DNA of 64,000 nucleotides from Levilactobacillus suantsaii (GCF_004115745.1 NZ_QXIL01000011.1:1-64000), one strand, 5' to 3'; shown: positions 44,677 through 53,897, counted from the first letter of the stretch. Translations and numbers: made by a program. The notes: generated from the letters alone by a model not told the origin.

Positions 44677-44868
44677 ATGATGAGTAGTTCAAAAAAAGAT
44701 ATGTTAACACACGATATTTCTTCTCGAATGAAGCAGGAGAAGCGTTATGTGAAGGTACCAGCCCGGGAAAATGAAACCGGTGGCAAAGCACTCAACATAA
44801 CGATTTCGGTCGCAATTGCCATTATTGTTTTGGCGGGGATCCTGTACCCGTTGGTAAGTCTATTTTAA
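44677..44868 (+). CDS. asp4: Asp4-like small membrane protein of the accessory Sec system
   Basis: This 63-aa protein starts with SKKDMLTHDISSRMKQEKR and ends in one membrane span (ITISVAIAIIVLAGILYPLVSLF). Streptococcal Asp4 has the same layout: a short KKDLF...D-x-E-x-R/M segment, a basic linker and one C-terminal span; it is thought to act as a SecE-like partner of SecY2. It is divergent from secA2 and next to a Gtf3-type enzyme. There is no ribosome site, and the ATG coincides with the predicted transcription start, so it may be translated from a leaderless mRNA. ATG 44680 is an alternative. Confidence 0.75.
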   Translation: MMSSSKKDMLTHDISSRMKQEKRYVKVPARENETGGKALNITISVAIAIIVLAGILYPLVSLF

Positions 44869-44973
44869 GAGGGCGAATGGTTTCAAGGTGCGACTTATGG
44901 GGGACCCTGTGAACCATCGAGAAGAGAACGAATAAACTGTCAAAAGACTGGGTTGAATTGGGGCGTTTGTAAA

Positions 44974-46032
44974 ATGAATAAATGGATAACGGATATTGTT
45001 CAGGGCCGAACTTTTGACGCGACTCGGCAGGCCAAAGAAGATATCGCGAAGATTGCGGCGCAAATGGGGTATCACATCGCCAACATCTTTCGCTACAATG
45101 ATAGTGGCGAATCTGACGAGGCGGTGACCTCGAGAATCGATGGTATCACGGCTGCTGTGGCCCGCGGAGACATGCTGGTGTACCAATACCCTTCCTTGAA
45201 TAGTGGTCGGTTTGATAACTTTTTTGTGGACCAGATGCACCGACGGGGGATTAAATTCGTCTGTTTGATTCACGACGTGGCCACACTCAGAGACCAACAG
45301 AAACCTACGTGGATCGACGAACTGGGGTACTTCAACCGTTGTGACGTGTTGATCGTCCACAACCGGCGCATGGCGGACCGGTTGAAGGAACTGGGTGTCA
45401 CCACCCCGATGGTCATGCAGTATCTGCTGGATTATCTGGACGACAGCCACGATGACGACCGATACGTGTCCACCCCGGAGACCTTTAAGCGCGGCGTGGT
45501 CTTGGCTGGGAATCTGTTGAAGTCCCGCTATGTGGCACAATGGGCACAACAGACACCCATCACGGTCTTTGGCGTCAGTGATGACCAGTTGGACCAACAG
45601 TTAGCCGCCAATCCGAAGATCGACTTTCGGGGGCAACGCTGGCGCTGGGATTTGGCCCAGGAACTGCCACGTACCTTTGGTTTAGCCTGGGACAGTGACA
45701 CCGAGACTTATAAATATAATGATTACACCCGTTACAATCACCCGCATAAGGTCGCGATGTATCTGGCCCACGGTTTACCAGTCATCATTTGGCGGCAAGC
45801 CGCCGTGGCTGATATTATCGTGCAAAACGGGCTGGGATTAGCTATTGATAGTTTGGACCAGATAGATAATGCTATAAATAGTATATCTGATGATAATTTA
45901 GCCCAGATGTTGGAGCGGGTCAACGCATTTGGTCAGCTGATTCGGGACGGGTGGTTCACGCGCCAAGGGCTCCAGGCGGCTGAAATGAAGTTGATTGCAC
46001 CGGACTTTCAAATCCCAACTGACCTGCAATAG
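44974..46032 (+). CDS. Gtf3-type sugar transferase for the SRR adhesin
   Basis: This 352-aa protein resembles Gtf3/Nss (first described with Fap1), which adds glucose or another sugar to GlcNAc-modified SRR proteins. Signals are ARQAKEDIAKIAAQMGY near the start, MLVYQYPS, CLIHDVATLR, FGLAWD, and YNHPHKVAMYLAHGLPVIIW in the nucleotide-sugar site. The ATG at MNKWITD matches family starts; an in-frame TTG lies 7 codons upstream. It follows asp4 by about 100 bases on the same strand, so the two probably form one unit. The exact sugar is not predictable. Confidence 0.88.
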   Translation: MNKWITDIVQGRTFDATRQAKEDIAKIAAQMGYHIANIFRYNDSGESDEAVTSRIDGITAAVARGDMLVYQYPSLNSGRFDNFFVDQMHRRGIKFVCLIHDVATLRDQQKPTWIDELGYFNRCDVLIVHNRRMADRLKELGVTTPMVMQYLLDYLDDSHDDDRYVSTPETFKRGVVLAGNLLKSRYVAQWAQQTPITVFGVSDDQLDQQLAANPKIDFRGQRWRWDLAQELPRTFGLAWDSDTETYKYNDYTRYNHPHKVAMYLAHGLPVIIWRQAAVADIIVQNGLGLAIDSLDQIDNAINSISDDNLAQMLERVNAFGQLIRDGWFTRQGLQAAEMKLIAPDFQIPTDLQ

Positions 46033-46106
46033 AATGGGTTGCCCTGCTACATTTATTATAGTCTGAAATACTTACAATGAAAGAACCGGCATGACTGCTG
46101 CATTGA

Positions 46107-46145
46107 TAAAAAGGAGATTGGACGGATGTCCAATCTCCTTTTTGG
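46107..46145 (+). terminator. terminator of the asp4-gtf3 unit
   Basis: A stem of AAAAAGGAGATTGGA with its near complement, ending in TTTTT. Confidence 0.9.
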
Positions 46146-46334
46146 TACCACCGGTAAGGAAAACGGCAGTTGGGGAAGTGACCGAAGCAACGTCGCAAGG
46201 CGAAGCCATTTAGACAACTAAGAATTGTTTGATTTAATTTGACGTTTAAAAGCAAATTAATTGACGACATCGGCGCTAACCGCTTATACTGTTTTCTATA
46301 AAACGTAGTAGTATCAAGGGATTGAATGAAATAA

Positions 46335-46360
46335 TTAGCACTCTAAAAATCAAGTGCTAA
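46335..46360 (+). promoter_or_regulatory. CIRCE-like HrcA operator upstream of hsp20
   Basis: TTAGCACTC (46335-46343) and AAGTGCTAA (46352-46360) form the CIRCE arms with one mismatch. The gap is 8 bases; standard CIRCE has 9. It lies upstream of the hsp20 promoter region (TATTATAG near 46387-46395) and suggests HrcA control. Confidence 0.75.
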
Positions 46361-46439
46361 TTATTTGCATTTCTGACCAATACTGACTATTATAGAAAAT
46401 GTAAAGAGAAACAAAGCTAATTGAAAGGGGTTATTGATA

Positions 46440-46868
46440 ATGACCAATGAAATGATGAACCGGAACGATGACTTATTCAATCCAATGAATTTCTTTAACG
46501 AAGTGGGTAACTTGGGCCGTGACTTATTCAGTGGTGAATCGACCCCAATGAAGACCGACGTTGTGGAACACGATAAGAATTACGTGGTCACGGCAGAATT
46601 GCCAGGCTTCAAGAAAGAGGATATCCACGTCGATTACCGTGACGATACGTTGCGGATCACGGGTAAGTCCGAAGTTAACGCCGATACGAAGGACAACGAT
46701 GGCCGCATCTTACGGCAAGAACGCTCCCAGCAAAACGTTTCGCGTGCTTTCTACCTGCCAAACGTTGACTTAAAGCAAGTCGCTGCCAAGTATGATGATG
46801 GTATCTTGACGTTGACCTTACCAAAGGAAACCGAAAAGAATGACAGCCATAAGATCAGCATCGACTAA
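46440..46868 (+). CDS. small heat-shock protein, Hsp20 family
   Basis: This 142-aa chaperone has the alpha-crystallin domain (MKTDVVEHDKNYVVTAELPG, then the closing GILTLTLPKE) with short N- and C-terminal arms. It holds unfolding proteins as an ATP-independent oligomer. The ATG at MTNEMM has a GAAAGGGG site at 12 nt; an in-frame TTG two codons upstream is less likely. The CIRCE-like operator points to heat-shock control by HrcA. Confidence 0.95.
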   Translation: MTNEMMNRNDDLFNPMNFFNEVGNLGRDLFSGESTPMKTDVVEHDKNYVVTAELPGFKKEDIHVDYRDDTLRITGKSEVNADTKDNDGRILRQERSQQNVSRAFYLPNVDLKQVAAKYDDGILTLTLPKETEKNDSHKISID

Positions 46869-46890
46869 GCTGACTGACCTAAAAGCTGAT

Positions 46891-46949
46891 TAAAAAGAGT
46901 GTGACGTCTTAGCCCGTGCAGGGTCGGGACGCCACACTCTTTTTTTACA
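46891..46949. terminator. terminator between hsp20 and the aldo/keto reductase
   Basis: AAAAAGAGTGTG-CGTC and GACG-CACACTCTTTTTTT form an interrupted long stem flanked by A and T runs; it can serve both convergent genes. Confidence 0.85.
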
Positions 46950-46970
46950 ATGGTGGAAATTTTTCGGACT

Positions 46971-47819
46971 TTAATATTGTTTACCGGTCTCGTAGACGAT
47001 TTCAGGTTCGTTGCCGGTCCGCTGGTTCTGGTTGAGTAGGTCGATCATCGACATCTCATCGGCGGTCAACTCGAAATCGAAGACCGCTGCGTTTTCGGCG
47101 ATACGGGCGGGGTGTTGCGATTTCGGGATTGGAAGTAACCCGTGTTGCAGTTCCCAGCGTAACGTCACCTGGGCCGGGGACTTCTGGTGGTGGGCCCCAA
47201 TTTTCTGAAGCATCGGATTGGCCAGTACGGTATGATGCCCCAACGGACTCCAGGCTTCGGTCAGAATATGGTGGTCGGTATCGTAATCGAGCAAAGCCTG
47301 CTGGTTGAGATAAGGATGGTACTCGACTTGATTGACCACCGGCATCTCGTGGGCCTGCGTTGCCAGGAGTTCGAGGTGGGCGACAGTGTAGTTGGAAACC
47401 CCAATCGAGCGAACCTTCCCGTCAGCCTTCAACTTTTCGAGTGCCCGCCAGGTCTCAAAGAAGTGCACCCGGACCGGCCAGTGAATCAACAGCAGGTCAA
47501 GGTAGTCGGTCTGCAGGCGTTTTAGCGACCCCTCGACGGCTTTTAACGTCTGGTCGTAACCCTGCACGACCTCGGCGACCTTACTGGTGAGCTGAAGGTC
47601 TGTTCGCGGTAAGGCTAGTTGCTTGAGGGTGGTGCCCAGTAGGTCTTCGTTACGGTACAGCATGGCCGTATCGAAGAGGCGGTAGCCGGCGTCAAAGGCT
47701 GCTTGGATGGTGGTGTCCATTGCGGCTTGGTCCTTGATGAGGTAGGTGCCAAAACCCAGTATGGGTAAGGTATTGCCGTCGGCGAGCGTGTGCGTTGCGG
47801 TGATGCTAGATAATGTCAT
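46971..47819 (-). CDS. aldo/keto reductase
   Basis: This 282-aa TIM-barrel reductase has the catalytic tetrad Asp and Tyr (FDTAMLYRNE), Lys (LTSKV) and His (LIHWP). NADPH-binding segments PIPKSQHPARIAENA and VSNY are present. It is close to the 2,5-diketo-D-gluconate reductase-type group, which acts on small aldehydes such as methylglyoxal. The start follows a GGAGGAAAC site. Single gene. Confidence 0.95.
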   Translation of the reverse strand: MTLSSITATHTLADGNTLPILGFGTYLIKDQAAMDTTIQAAFDAGYRLFDTAMLYRNEDLLGTTLKQLALPRTDLQLTSKVAEVVQGYDQTLKAVEGSLKRLQTDYLDLLLIHWPVRVHFFETWRALEKLKADGKVRSIGVSNYTVAHLELLATQAHEMPVVNQVEYHPYLNQQALLDYDTDHHILTEAWSPLGHHTVLANPMLQKIGAHHQKSPAQVTLRWELQHGLLPIPKSQHPARIAENAAVFDFELTADEMSMIDLLNQNQRTGNEPEIVYETGKQY

Positions 47820-47940
47820 GGATACGTTTCCTCCTTGGCGGAAAATCCCGTCATGATTAGTCTGGCTCGGGCCGAACGAAGCAGCGAGCCCCTAGACCTA
47901 TCTTAGGGGATAAGGCTAGAAATGACAACGCTTACTAGAT

Positions 47941-48099
47941 TCAGTGCCGCCGAAATTGGTCGTACAGGTTGACGCTGGATTCGATCAGCATTCCAGCAGT
48001 CATTAACCACATGGCGACCATACTTTGTTTGGCGAACATGACCCCTAACAAGACCAAGTACAAGATGAACAGGAGCAGTGATGTTGATTTATGTCCCAT
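47941..48099 (-). CDS. small membrane protein (52 aa)
   Basis: Two hydrophobic segments (LLLFILYLVLLGVMF and MWLMTAGMLIESS) with short charged ends make this a two-span membrane protein. The start MGHKST has AAGGGGGA upstream; a longer reading by 13 codons covers this ribosome site and is unlikely. No family is recognised. Confidence 0.65.
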   Translation of the reverse strand: MGHKSTSLLLFILYLVLLGVMFAKQSMVAMWLMTAGMLIESSVNLYDQFRRH

Positions 48100-48276
48100 G
48101 AAAAATTCCCCCTTATAATTAGATAACTCACTTCTCATTTAACCACTCTGCTGGCTGACTGTTAACAGCTAGCGATTCCATTAAGATGTCAGAAAAGTTG
48201 AACGGATGACGGGTGAGGGTTGCGATAATCTTGTACAATAAGGGTAAAAGCGGTACCAATTTAAGGAGGTCGGGCC

Positions 48277-50619
48277 ATGACGCAAGAACAATCGACATCG
48301 CTAACACGGGGATTAACGGCCGCTGAGGTGACCACCCGAGTCCAACAAGGCCTAAAAAATGACCCGGTGCCGCCACTAACGCGTAGTGTGCGGCAAATCT
48401 TTCAAGACAACCTATTAACCTTATTCAATTTAATTAATCTCGTGCTGGCCGGCTTAGTTTTATTGACCGGTAGCTATAAAAACTTACTGTTCATCGGAGT
48501 CGTTGTGGTGAATACGGGGATTGGAATCTTTCAGGAAATTCGCTCCAAACACCAGATCGATCATCTAGCGTTACTTTCGGAAGGGCGCATTCGGGTCCGC
48601 CGGGACGGCAAAACCACACCACGCCGCCAGGAAGAGATCGTCCAAGATGACCTACTGGAACTGGGGCGGGGCGACCAACTCCCCGTTGATGGGGTGATTC
48701 GTGAAACCACGGGGCTGGAAGTCGACGAATCCCAAATCACGGGGGAGTCAACGCCCATCGTGAAGCAAACCGGTGACACCATGGCTTCAGGGAGCGTCCT
48801 GTTGGGCGGCCGGGCTGTGGTCCAGGCCACCAAGGTTGGCCAGGCTAGTTTCGTCAAGCAAATGACCCATTCCGTCCAGCAACAACCCCGGACGGCCAGC
48901 CTGTTGCTGAATAACATTAATCGTATTATTAAAGTGCTGACCATTACCATCATTCCGTTGGGCATCATTTTGTTTAGCGCTTCGCTCATCAAGGGCGAAG
49001 CAATCAACCGGGCTATCTTGGGGACGGTTGCGGCCGTTGGTGGCATGATTCCCCAGGGGCTGGTCCTGTTGACGTCGGTGGCACTGGCGGTAGGGGCCTT
49101 GACCCTGGGTCGGCGTAACGTCTTAGTCCGAGAACTGCCAGCTATCGAAGCGTTGGCCCGTGCCGACGTTTTGTGCTTGGATAAGACGGGGACAATCACG
49201 AGTGGCAAATTAAAGCTCGACCGGGTGGTGCCGCTGGGCACAACGTCCATGGTGACGGCACAGGCCCTGTTGGCTCAAATCGTGGCGGCGACCGGTGACG
49301 ATAACGAGACGGCGCAGGCGATTCAAGAGGCCCTGGGCAACCCGGACGTGACGGCCAGTGACGTCCTGCCATTTTCGTCGGGGCGTAAGTGGAGTGGCGC
49401 TCGGCTGGCTACTGGACGGGCCTACGTCATGGGCGCTCCGGAGTTCATTTTTGAAACGGTCCCGGTGGCCGTACAAAGTCAAATCCAAACGGCGGCGCAA
49501 CAGGGTTACCGGGTCTTAGTCCTGGCCCAAGTGGACCAATTGACCACGCCGCACCCGACAAGCCCCACCGCCTTAGCGTTGTTGTTGATTACCGATGAAC
49601 TGCGCCCGCACGCGGCGGACACCTTTGACTTCTTTGCCACCCAGGACGTGGCCTTGAAGGTCATCTCGGGCGACAATCCCGTGACCGTGGCCAGCATCGC
49701 TGAACGTGCAGGCATCAAGGGCGCCCAGCAACTGGTCGATATGAGCCAGGTGGGCGAACAACCGGATTACGCCCAGCTAGTGGCTGACTATAACGTGTTC
49801 GGCCGAGTTACCCCCCAGCAAAAAGAAGGACTGATCAAAGCTTATCAAGCCGCCGGGCACACGGTGGCCATGACCGGTGACGGGGTCAACGACCTGTTGG
49901 CCCTACGTCAAGCCGATTGCAGTATCGCCATGGCTTCTGGAAGTGAGGCCACCAAGAGTCTGGCCGACTTCGTACTGGTCAACTCGAACTTCGATGCGAT
50001 GATCAACGTTTTGAATGAAGGTCGGCGAGTCATCAATAACATCGAGCGAGTGGCGTCGCTATTTCTGATCAAGACCATGTATTCGGTGGTGCTGACCGTG
50101 ATCTTCATTTTTATGACGCGCAGCTACCCCTTCGAACCGATTCAGTTGACCCCGATTTCATCGCTGATGGTGGGGATTCCGACCTTCTTTTTGGCCTTGC
50201 AACCCAACTATGCGCGGATTGCCGACCGGTTCATGAAACAAGTCATGGAGATTGCCGCACCGGCTGCGACCTGCGTCGTGGGCTACATCGTGGTCATCAT
50301 GGTTTTAGGGACGCAATTTCACCTCGACTTTGCGACCACTTCGACTTTGAGTGTCCTGATGACGGGACTAGTCAGTCTGAACGCCTTACTGATGGTGGCT
50401 CGACCACTCAACCGTCTCAAAGTCGTACTGATTCTGGTCATGGCCACGTTATTTGCTTTCATTTTTCTGTTCTTGGGCAAATTATTCTCATTGGTCGATC
50501 TGTTCAATTGGGAACTGGCCCTGATTTACCTCCCGTTGGTCGTCAGCGTTCAACCCGTGTTCCTACTGGTTCAAGCCGTCCTGGGTAAACGGATTCTAAG
50601 TCGTATCAACTGGCGTTAG
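48277..50619 (+). CDS. cation-transporting P-type ATPase (CtpE/ExP7-like)
   Basis: This 780-aa pump has TGES (ITGESTPI), DKTGTITSGK, TGDGVND and about ten membrane spans. The fourth span reads GGMIPQGLVLL, the form seen in the CtpE/ExP7 branch rather than in P1B metal pumps or the Ca2+ pumps of the SERCA type. CtpE of mycobacteria has been linked to calcium uptake; substrate here is inferred only from this resemblance. It starts after AAGGAGG and stands alone. It is not related to the P1B ATPase at 10.3 kb beyond the shared core. Confidence 0.92.
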   Translation: MTQEQSTSLTRGLTAAEVTTRVQQGLKNDPVPPLTRSVRQIFQDNLLTLFNLINLVLAGLVLLTGSYKNLLFIGVVVVNTGIGIFQEIRSKHQIDHLALLSEGRIRVRRDGKTTPRRQEEIVQDDLLELGRGDQLPVDGVIRETTGLEVDESQITGESTPIVKQTGDTMASGSVLLGGRAVVQATKVGQASFVKQMTHSVQQQPRTASLLLNNINRIIKVLTITIIPLGIILFSASLIKGEAINRAILGTVAAVGGMIPQGLVLLTSVALAVGALTLGRRNVLVRELPAIEALARADVLCLDKTGTITSGKLKLDRVVPLGTTSMVTAQALLAQIVAATGDDNETAQAIQEALGNPDVTASDVLPFSSGRKWSGARLATGRAYVMGAPEFIFETVPVAVQSQIQTAAQQGYRVLVLAQVDQLTTPHPTSPTALALLLITDELRPHAADTFDFFATQDVALKVISGDNPVTVASIAERAGIKGAQQLVDMSQVGEQPDYAQLVADYNVFGRVTPQQKEGLIKAYQAAGHTVAMTGDGVNDLLALRQADCSIAMASGSEATKSLADFVLVNSNFDAMINVLNEGRRVINNIERVASLFLIKTMYSVVLTVIFIFMTRSYPFEPIQLTPISSLMVGIPTFFLALQPNYARIADRFMKQVMEIAAPAATCVVGYIVVIMVLGTQFHLDFATTSTLSVLMTGLVSLNALLMVARPLNRLKVVLILVMATLFAFIFLFLGKLFSLVDLFNWELALIYLPLVVSVQPVFLLVQAVLGKRILSRINWR

Positions 50620-50668
50620 GTAAAAATAGCGGGGCTAAGCTTTATCTAGTCATCATGACTAGGTTATA

Positions 50669-50677
50669 TGTTATAAT
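50669..50677 (+). promoter_or_regulatory. extended -10 promoter of the DUF1836 gene
   Basis: TG-T-TATAAT is a perfect extended -10; no good -35 is present. The gene starts 32 bases downstream. Confidence 0.6.
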
Positions 50678-50709
50678 TAAGACAAAATCCAGAAGGGCAG
50701 GGAACGACG

Positions 50710-51237
50710 ATGGCAGATTTTAATCAATATACCCGGTGGGAAACGCAGATGCACGGGGTGCAACTTCCCCGATGGGATGACCTCCCCAAATTCGACCTGT
50801 ACATGGACCAAGTCACAGCGCTGGTCAACGAGGTGCTGGGGCCGTTAGGCGTGGATACGGTGACGCCGGCCATGATTAACAATTACGTGAAACATAAGGT
50901 CATCTTGGCACCAGTGAAGAAGAAGTACCAGACCATGCAGCTGACGGATATTTTAATGATTAGTCTGCTCAAACCAATGTTCCAAACGGACACGGTTCGT
51001 TCGGGCATCGACCAGATTACGGCGGGCGACTACCCTAAGCAAGCCTATGATAACTTTATCGGCCAGTTGGAAGACCGGCTCCACCACTTAGGTGAAGACC
51101 AAGTCCAACCGGCGGCCAAGAACTTAAACGAAAAGCTGATGCAGGTCGCCGTAGATGCGGTGGTCTCCCGGCTACAATCTGCGAAGTTATTGACCATGAT
51201 CAAACGGCCGATTCGTAAGGTGGAAAAAACCAAATAA
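50710..51237 (+). CDS. DUF1836 domain-containing protein
   Basis: This 175-aa soluble protein has the DUF1836 arrangement: LPRWDDLPKFDLYMDQV near the start, MINNYVKHKVILAPVKKKYQ, then helices with a basic tail. The family occurs in Firmicutes and has a MerR-like helix-turn-helix start; its function is unknown. A GAAGGGCAGGG region serves as ribosome site. It is a single gene followed by a terminator. Confidence 0.85.
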   Translation: MADFNQYTRWETQMHGVQLPRWDDLPKFDLYMDQVTALVNEVLGPLGVDTVTPAMINNYVKHKVILAPVKKKYQTMQLTDILMISLLKPMFQTDTVRSGIDQITAGDYPKQAYDNFIGQLEDRLHHLGEDQVQPAAKNLNEKLMQVAVDAVVSRLQSAKLLTMIKRPIRKVEKTK

Positions 51238-51246
51238 ATGTGACGT

Positions 51247-51284
51247 ACGAAACGGTTTCCAGATGACGGGAACCGTTTTAATTT
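51247..51284 (+). terminator. terminator of the DUF1836 gene
   Basis: A stem of AAACGGTTTCC with complement GGGAACCGTTT and a short T run. Confidence 0.75.
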
Positions 51285-51349
51285 GGCGAGAAAAAGTTGC
51301 AGGAAGTGGCTCGCTAGGAAACGGGGAATAACGATAACGGCCGTTTAAA

Positions 51350-51363
51350 TGTAACCGGTTTCG
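51350..51363 (+). promoter_or_regulatory. cre-like site upstream of the nitroreductase
   Basis: TGTAACCGGTTTCG matches the CcpA cre consensus TGWAANCGNTNWCA at every fixed position except the last. It sits 72 bases upstream of the start codon, near the expected promoter. Confidence 0.45.
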
Positions 51364-51434
51364 TGATAAGGTAAAGGTGTGACTAGAGACCAGGTGAGGC
51401 TGTCCTCATCGGCTGAGTAAAGGAGCTGTTTGTA

Positions 51435-52073
51435 ATGGATGCAACTAAAGAAGTTAGTTATACCGATTTAATGTTGAAGCGCCAATCTGTCCGGAAATTC
51501 AAGCCGGACGTGGAAATCTCCCGGGACGAAATCATGACGATGCTGAAGGAAGCCACCACGGCACCATCGGCTTGCAACCTGCAATCTTGGCACTTCGTGG
51601 TCTGCAACGATAAGGCGGGCAAGCAAAAGGCCCACGACCTGGTTATGCCATTCAATTACCCGCAAACCGATACCTGCTCGGCCATTATCTTCGTCTTAGG
51701 TGACACCCAGTCTCACGAAAAGTATCGGGCAGTTTGGAACAAGATGTGTGACGAAGGCCGGATCACGCCGGAGAAACGTGACGAGATTTTCCAGACCTTC
51801 CTCCCGCTCTATGAACATGCGGACCGTGACTTCTTGGTCAAGGACAGCATGATCGACGCCAGCATGGTAGCCATGCAATTGTTACTGGCGGCTCGGGCAC
51901 ACGGTTATGGGGCGAATCCGTTAGCGGGTTACGCAGCGGACAAAGTCGTTTCGACCTTTGGCCTCGATAAAGACCGTTACGTCCCGGTCATGGCCATTGC
52001 CATCGGGGAACCCGACGAGACACCAATCAAGTCGATTCGCTACAATGTCGATGAATTGACGGATTTCGCTTAA
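51435..52073 (+). CDS. nitroreductase family protein
   Basis: This 212-aa FMN-dependent oxidoreductase begins RQSVRKFKPDVEISRDEI and has APSACNLQSWHFVV and YGANPLAGY. It belongs to the compact NfsB/YdjA-like side of the family, unlike the NfsA-type enzyme at 17.9 kb. Substrates may be nitroaromatics or quinones. It starts after AAAGGAG and ends in a terminator. The upstream cre-like site suggests carbon catabolite control. Confidence 0.93.
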   Translation: MDATKEVSYTDLMLKRQSVRKFKPDVEISRDEIMTMLKEATTAPSACNLQSWHFVVCNDKAGKQKAHDLVMPFNYPQTDTCSAIIFVLGDTQSHEKYRAVWNKMCDEGRITPEKRDEIFQTFLPLYEHADRDFLVKDSMIDASMVAMQLLLAARAHGYGANPLAGYAADKVVSTFGLDKDRYVPVMAIAIGEPDETPIKSIRYNVDELTDFA

Positions 52074-52094
52074 CCTAACCAAAATTGAAGAAAG

Positions 52095-52139
52095 CAAAAA
52101 ACGGTGAACTTACGTTGCGACGTGAGGACACCGTTTTTA
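52095..52139 (+). terminator. terminator of the nitroreductase gene
   Basis: A stem of AAAAACGGTG and CACCGTTTTT with a structured loop. Confidence 0.85.
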
Positions 52140-52214
52140 GTTTCTACTGAAATCTTTGATAGGATAAATGGGGTCGTAAGACGACCATGCCAGTGGTTGC
52201 GATGGGACTCGAAA

Positions 52215-53852
52215 CTACTGCGTTTGGGTTTCCAAGTCAAGTTCGTTCATGAACGCCAGTAACAAATTGGCGTAGCTCGGATTATCCGAATTTCGCTTGA
52301 TTTCGGCCTGCATCGTATGCAGATTGTCGGTGATGATGCCGTTGACGCCTAAGAACATCATCTGGTCGAGCTGGGTCACCCGGTCGATATCCCAGGCGTA
52401 AACCCGTTGGTGATGCTGGGCAGCTTGTTCGACGAAGTTGTCGTTGAGGGTCGTGGCTTCGACGGTATAACCACTCGCATCGGTATACGGGAACGTCAAA
52501 TTATAGGGCAACACGTAACTGACGAAGAGCTTCGGTTGGTCGTGACGGAGCGCAGTCATGATGCGGTAGCTGAGGGTGTGGACCTGGTCGTGGTGGGCCA
52601 AAAGGTCGTTACCAAATTGGCGTAAAAAGCGCTGGGCAACGTCGGGCGTGGTGGCTGAGTTGGTCTTGATCTCGACTAATAATTTTTGGTGGTGGGCGTT
52701 AGCGGCCTTGAGGTAGGCGGCAAAGCTGGGGACCTTAGCCTGATAGCCGTTTTCGGTCACCGTGATTTTAGTTAACTGGTTGAGGGTCAAGCGGCCCACC
52801 TTTTTATTGAGTCCCGCGAGTTGTTTCAAGTTAGTGTCGTGTAGCACCACGAATTGGTGGTCCTTGGTTTCTTGAATGTCCATTTCGACGTAGTCGGGGT
52901 GTTCACGGCTGGTTTTGATCAACGCCGGAATCGTGTTTTGGACGCCGTTGCCGTTATCGACGCCCCGGTGAGAAATGGTGATGGGGCGGCTGGTAGCCAG
53001 ACCGTTCAAATAGACCAGGTTGAAAGTCACTAGTGATGCGGCAATCACGACTAGTCCAGCCAGTAGGAATAAACGAGTGCGAAGTTTAGTGTGCGCTGGT
53101 TCGTGGAAGTTCAATAACATCGTGGGTGTCGGCTCGTGGTCGGCATGACTACTCAAGCTGACCATGACCAAGGCTAACAAGATCCGACTAAGGTAGTGCC
53201 AAAAGTCGTGGTGGGTAATGCGCCAACTTTCGCGGATGGCGGCGTGACTGTGGTAGTGGTCCAACATCATTAAGGGCAAGACCGCAATCAAGCGAATCCC
53301 TAGGTAGATGGCACCGGCATAAAAGAAGACCAAAACGATTGCCCACAGAGGGTTATCTAATAAGTAGCTGGTGATGAAAGCCGGAAGCTTGGCTTTGTTT
53401 AGCAGTGGGGTGGAAAAAAGGATACTGCCAAAGGGGAGAATCACGATGAAATACCCCATGAAGAACAAAAAAGTGCTCGGGGAGGCCCCCTTCAAGCTGG
53501 TGACCGTAGCCCGTAGTAACTGGCCCGTGGTGCGGGGCCGACCGCGGCGGATATTACGAATCCCCAACAGTAAAAAGGCAAACTGCCAATAGACCAGCAG
53601 CATGATAGCCAGTAAGATGGCCAGTAGCCCGATGACCGCTACTGGATGGTCGAGTACGATATTGCCGAGGTTGGTATACGACACGTAGGGGACTTGCTGC
53701 CAACGAAGCAACGCGGCCGTTAACCACCCGAAAATGGGGATGGCACAGTAGCTGATCGCAACATTAGTGAGAAACACCAGGGAGACGTAACTTCCCCAGT
53801 GGTGTCGAAAGTGGCGGGTGCTCCGCCGCCAAAACGTCCAGGCTTGACCCAT
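52215..53852 (-). CDS. glycerophosphodiester phosphodiesterase with membrane domain
   Basis: This 545-aa protein has an N-terminal membrane domain of about six to seven spans (residues 1-310) and a C-terminal GDPD catalytic domain. Catalytic segments are ITISHRGVDNGNGVQNT, VEMDIQET and VVLHDTNL, and the last part has INGIITDN. Where most GDPDs have ENT this one has QNT, a form I associate with the membrane-domain subgroup. It hydrolyses glycerophosphodiesters, possibly from lipid or lipoteichoic acid turnover, on the outer face. The start MGQAW has an AAGGGGGT site; a longer reading by 15 codons has none. Confidence 0.93.
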   Translation of the reverse strand: MGQAWTFWRRSTRHFRHHWGSYVSLVFLTNVAISYCAIPIFGWLTAALLRWQQVPYVSYTNLGNIVLDHPVAVIGLLAILLAIMLLVYWQFAFLLLGIRNIRRGRPRTTGQLLRATVTSLKGASPSTFLFFMGYFIVILPFGSILFSTPLLNKAKLPAFITSYLLDNPLWAIVLVFFYAGAIYLGIRLIAVLPLMMLDHYHSHAAIRESWRITHHDFWHYLSRILLALVMVSLSSHADHEPTPTMLLNFHEPAHTKLRTRLFLLAGLVVIAASLVTFNLVYLNGLATSRPITISHRGVDNGNGVQNTIPALIKTSREHPDYVEMDIQETKDHQFVVLHDTNLKQLAGLNKKVGRLTLNQLTKITVTENGYQAKVPSFAAYLKAANAHHQKLLVEIKTNSATTPDVAQRFLRQFGNDLLAHHDQVHTLSYRIMTALRHDQPKLFVSYVLPYNLTFPYTDASGYTVEATTLNDNFVEQAAQHHQRVYAWDIDRVTQLDQMMFLGVNGIITDNLHTMQAEIKRNSDNPSYANLLLAFMNELDLETQTQ

Positions 53853-53897
53853 AGTTCTTACCCCCTTAATAGTCTTAATGTACCACAATTTACCCAA

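Noticed and set aside
44876-44920. Hairpin between asp4 and the Gtf3-type gene
   Set aside because: The stem is short and bulged and no T run follows, so it is not a terminator.
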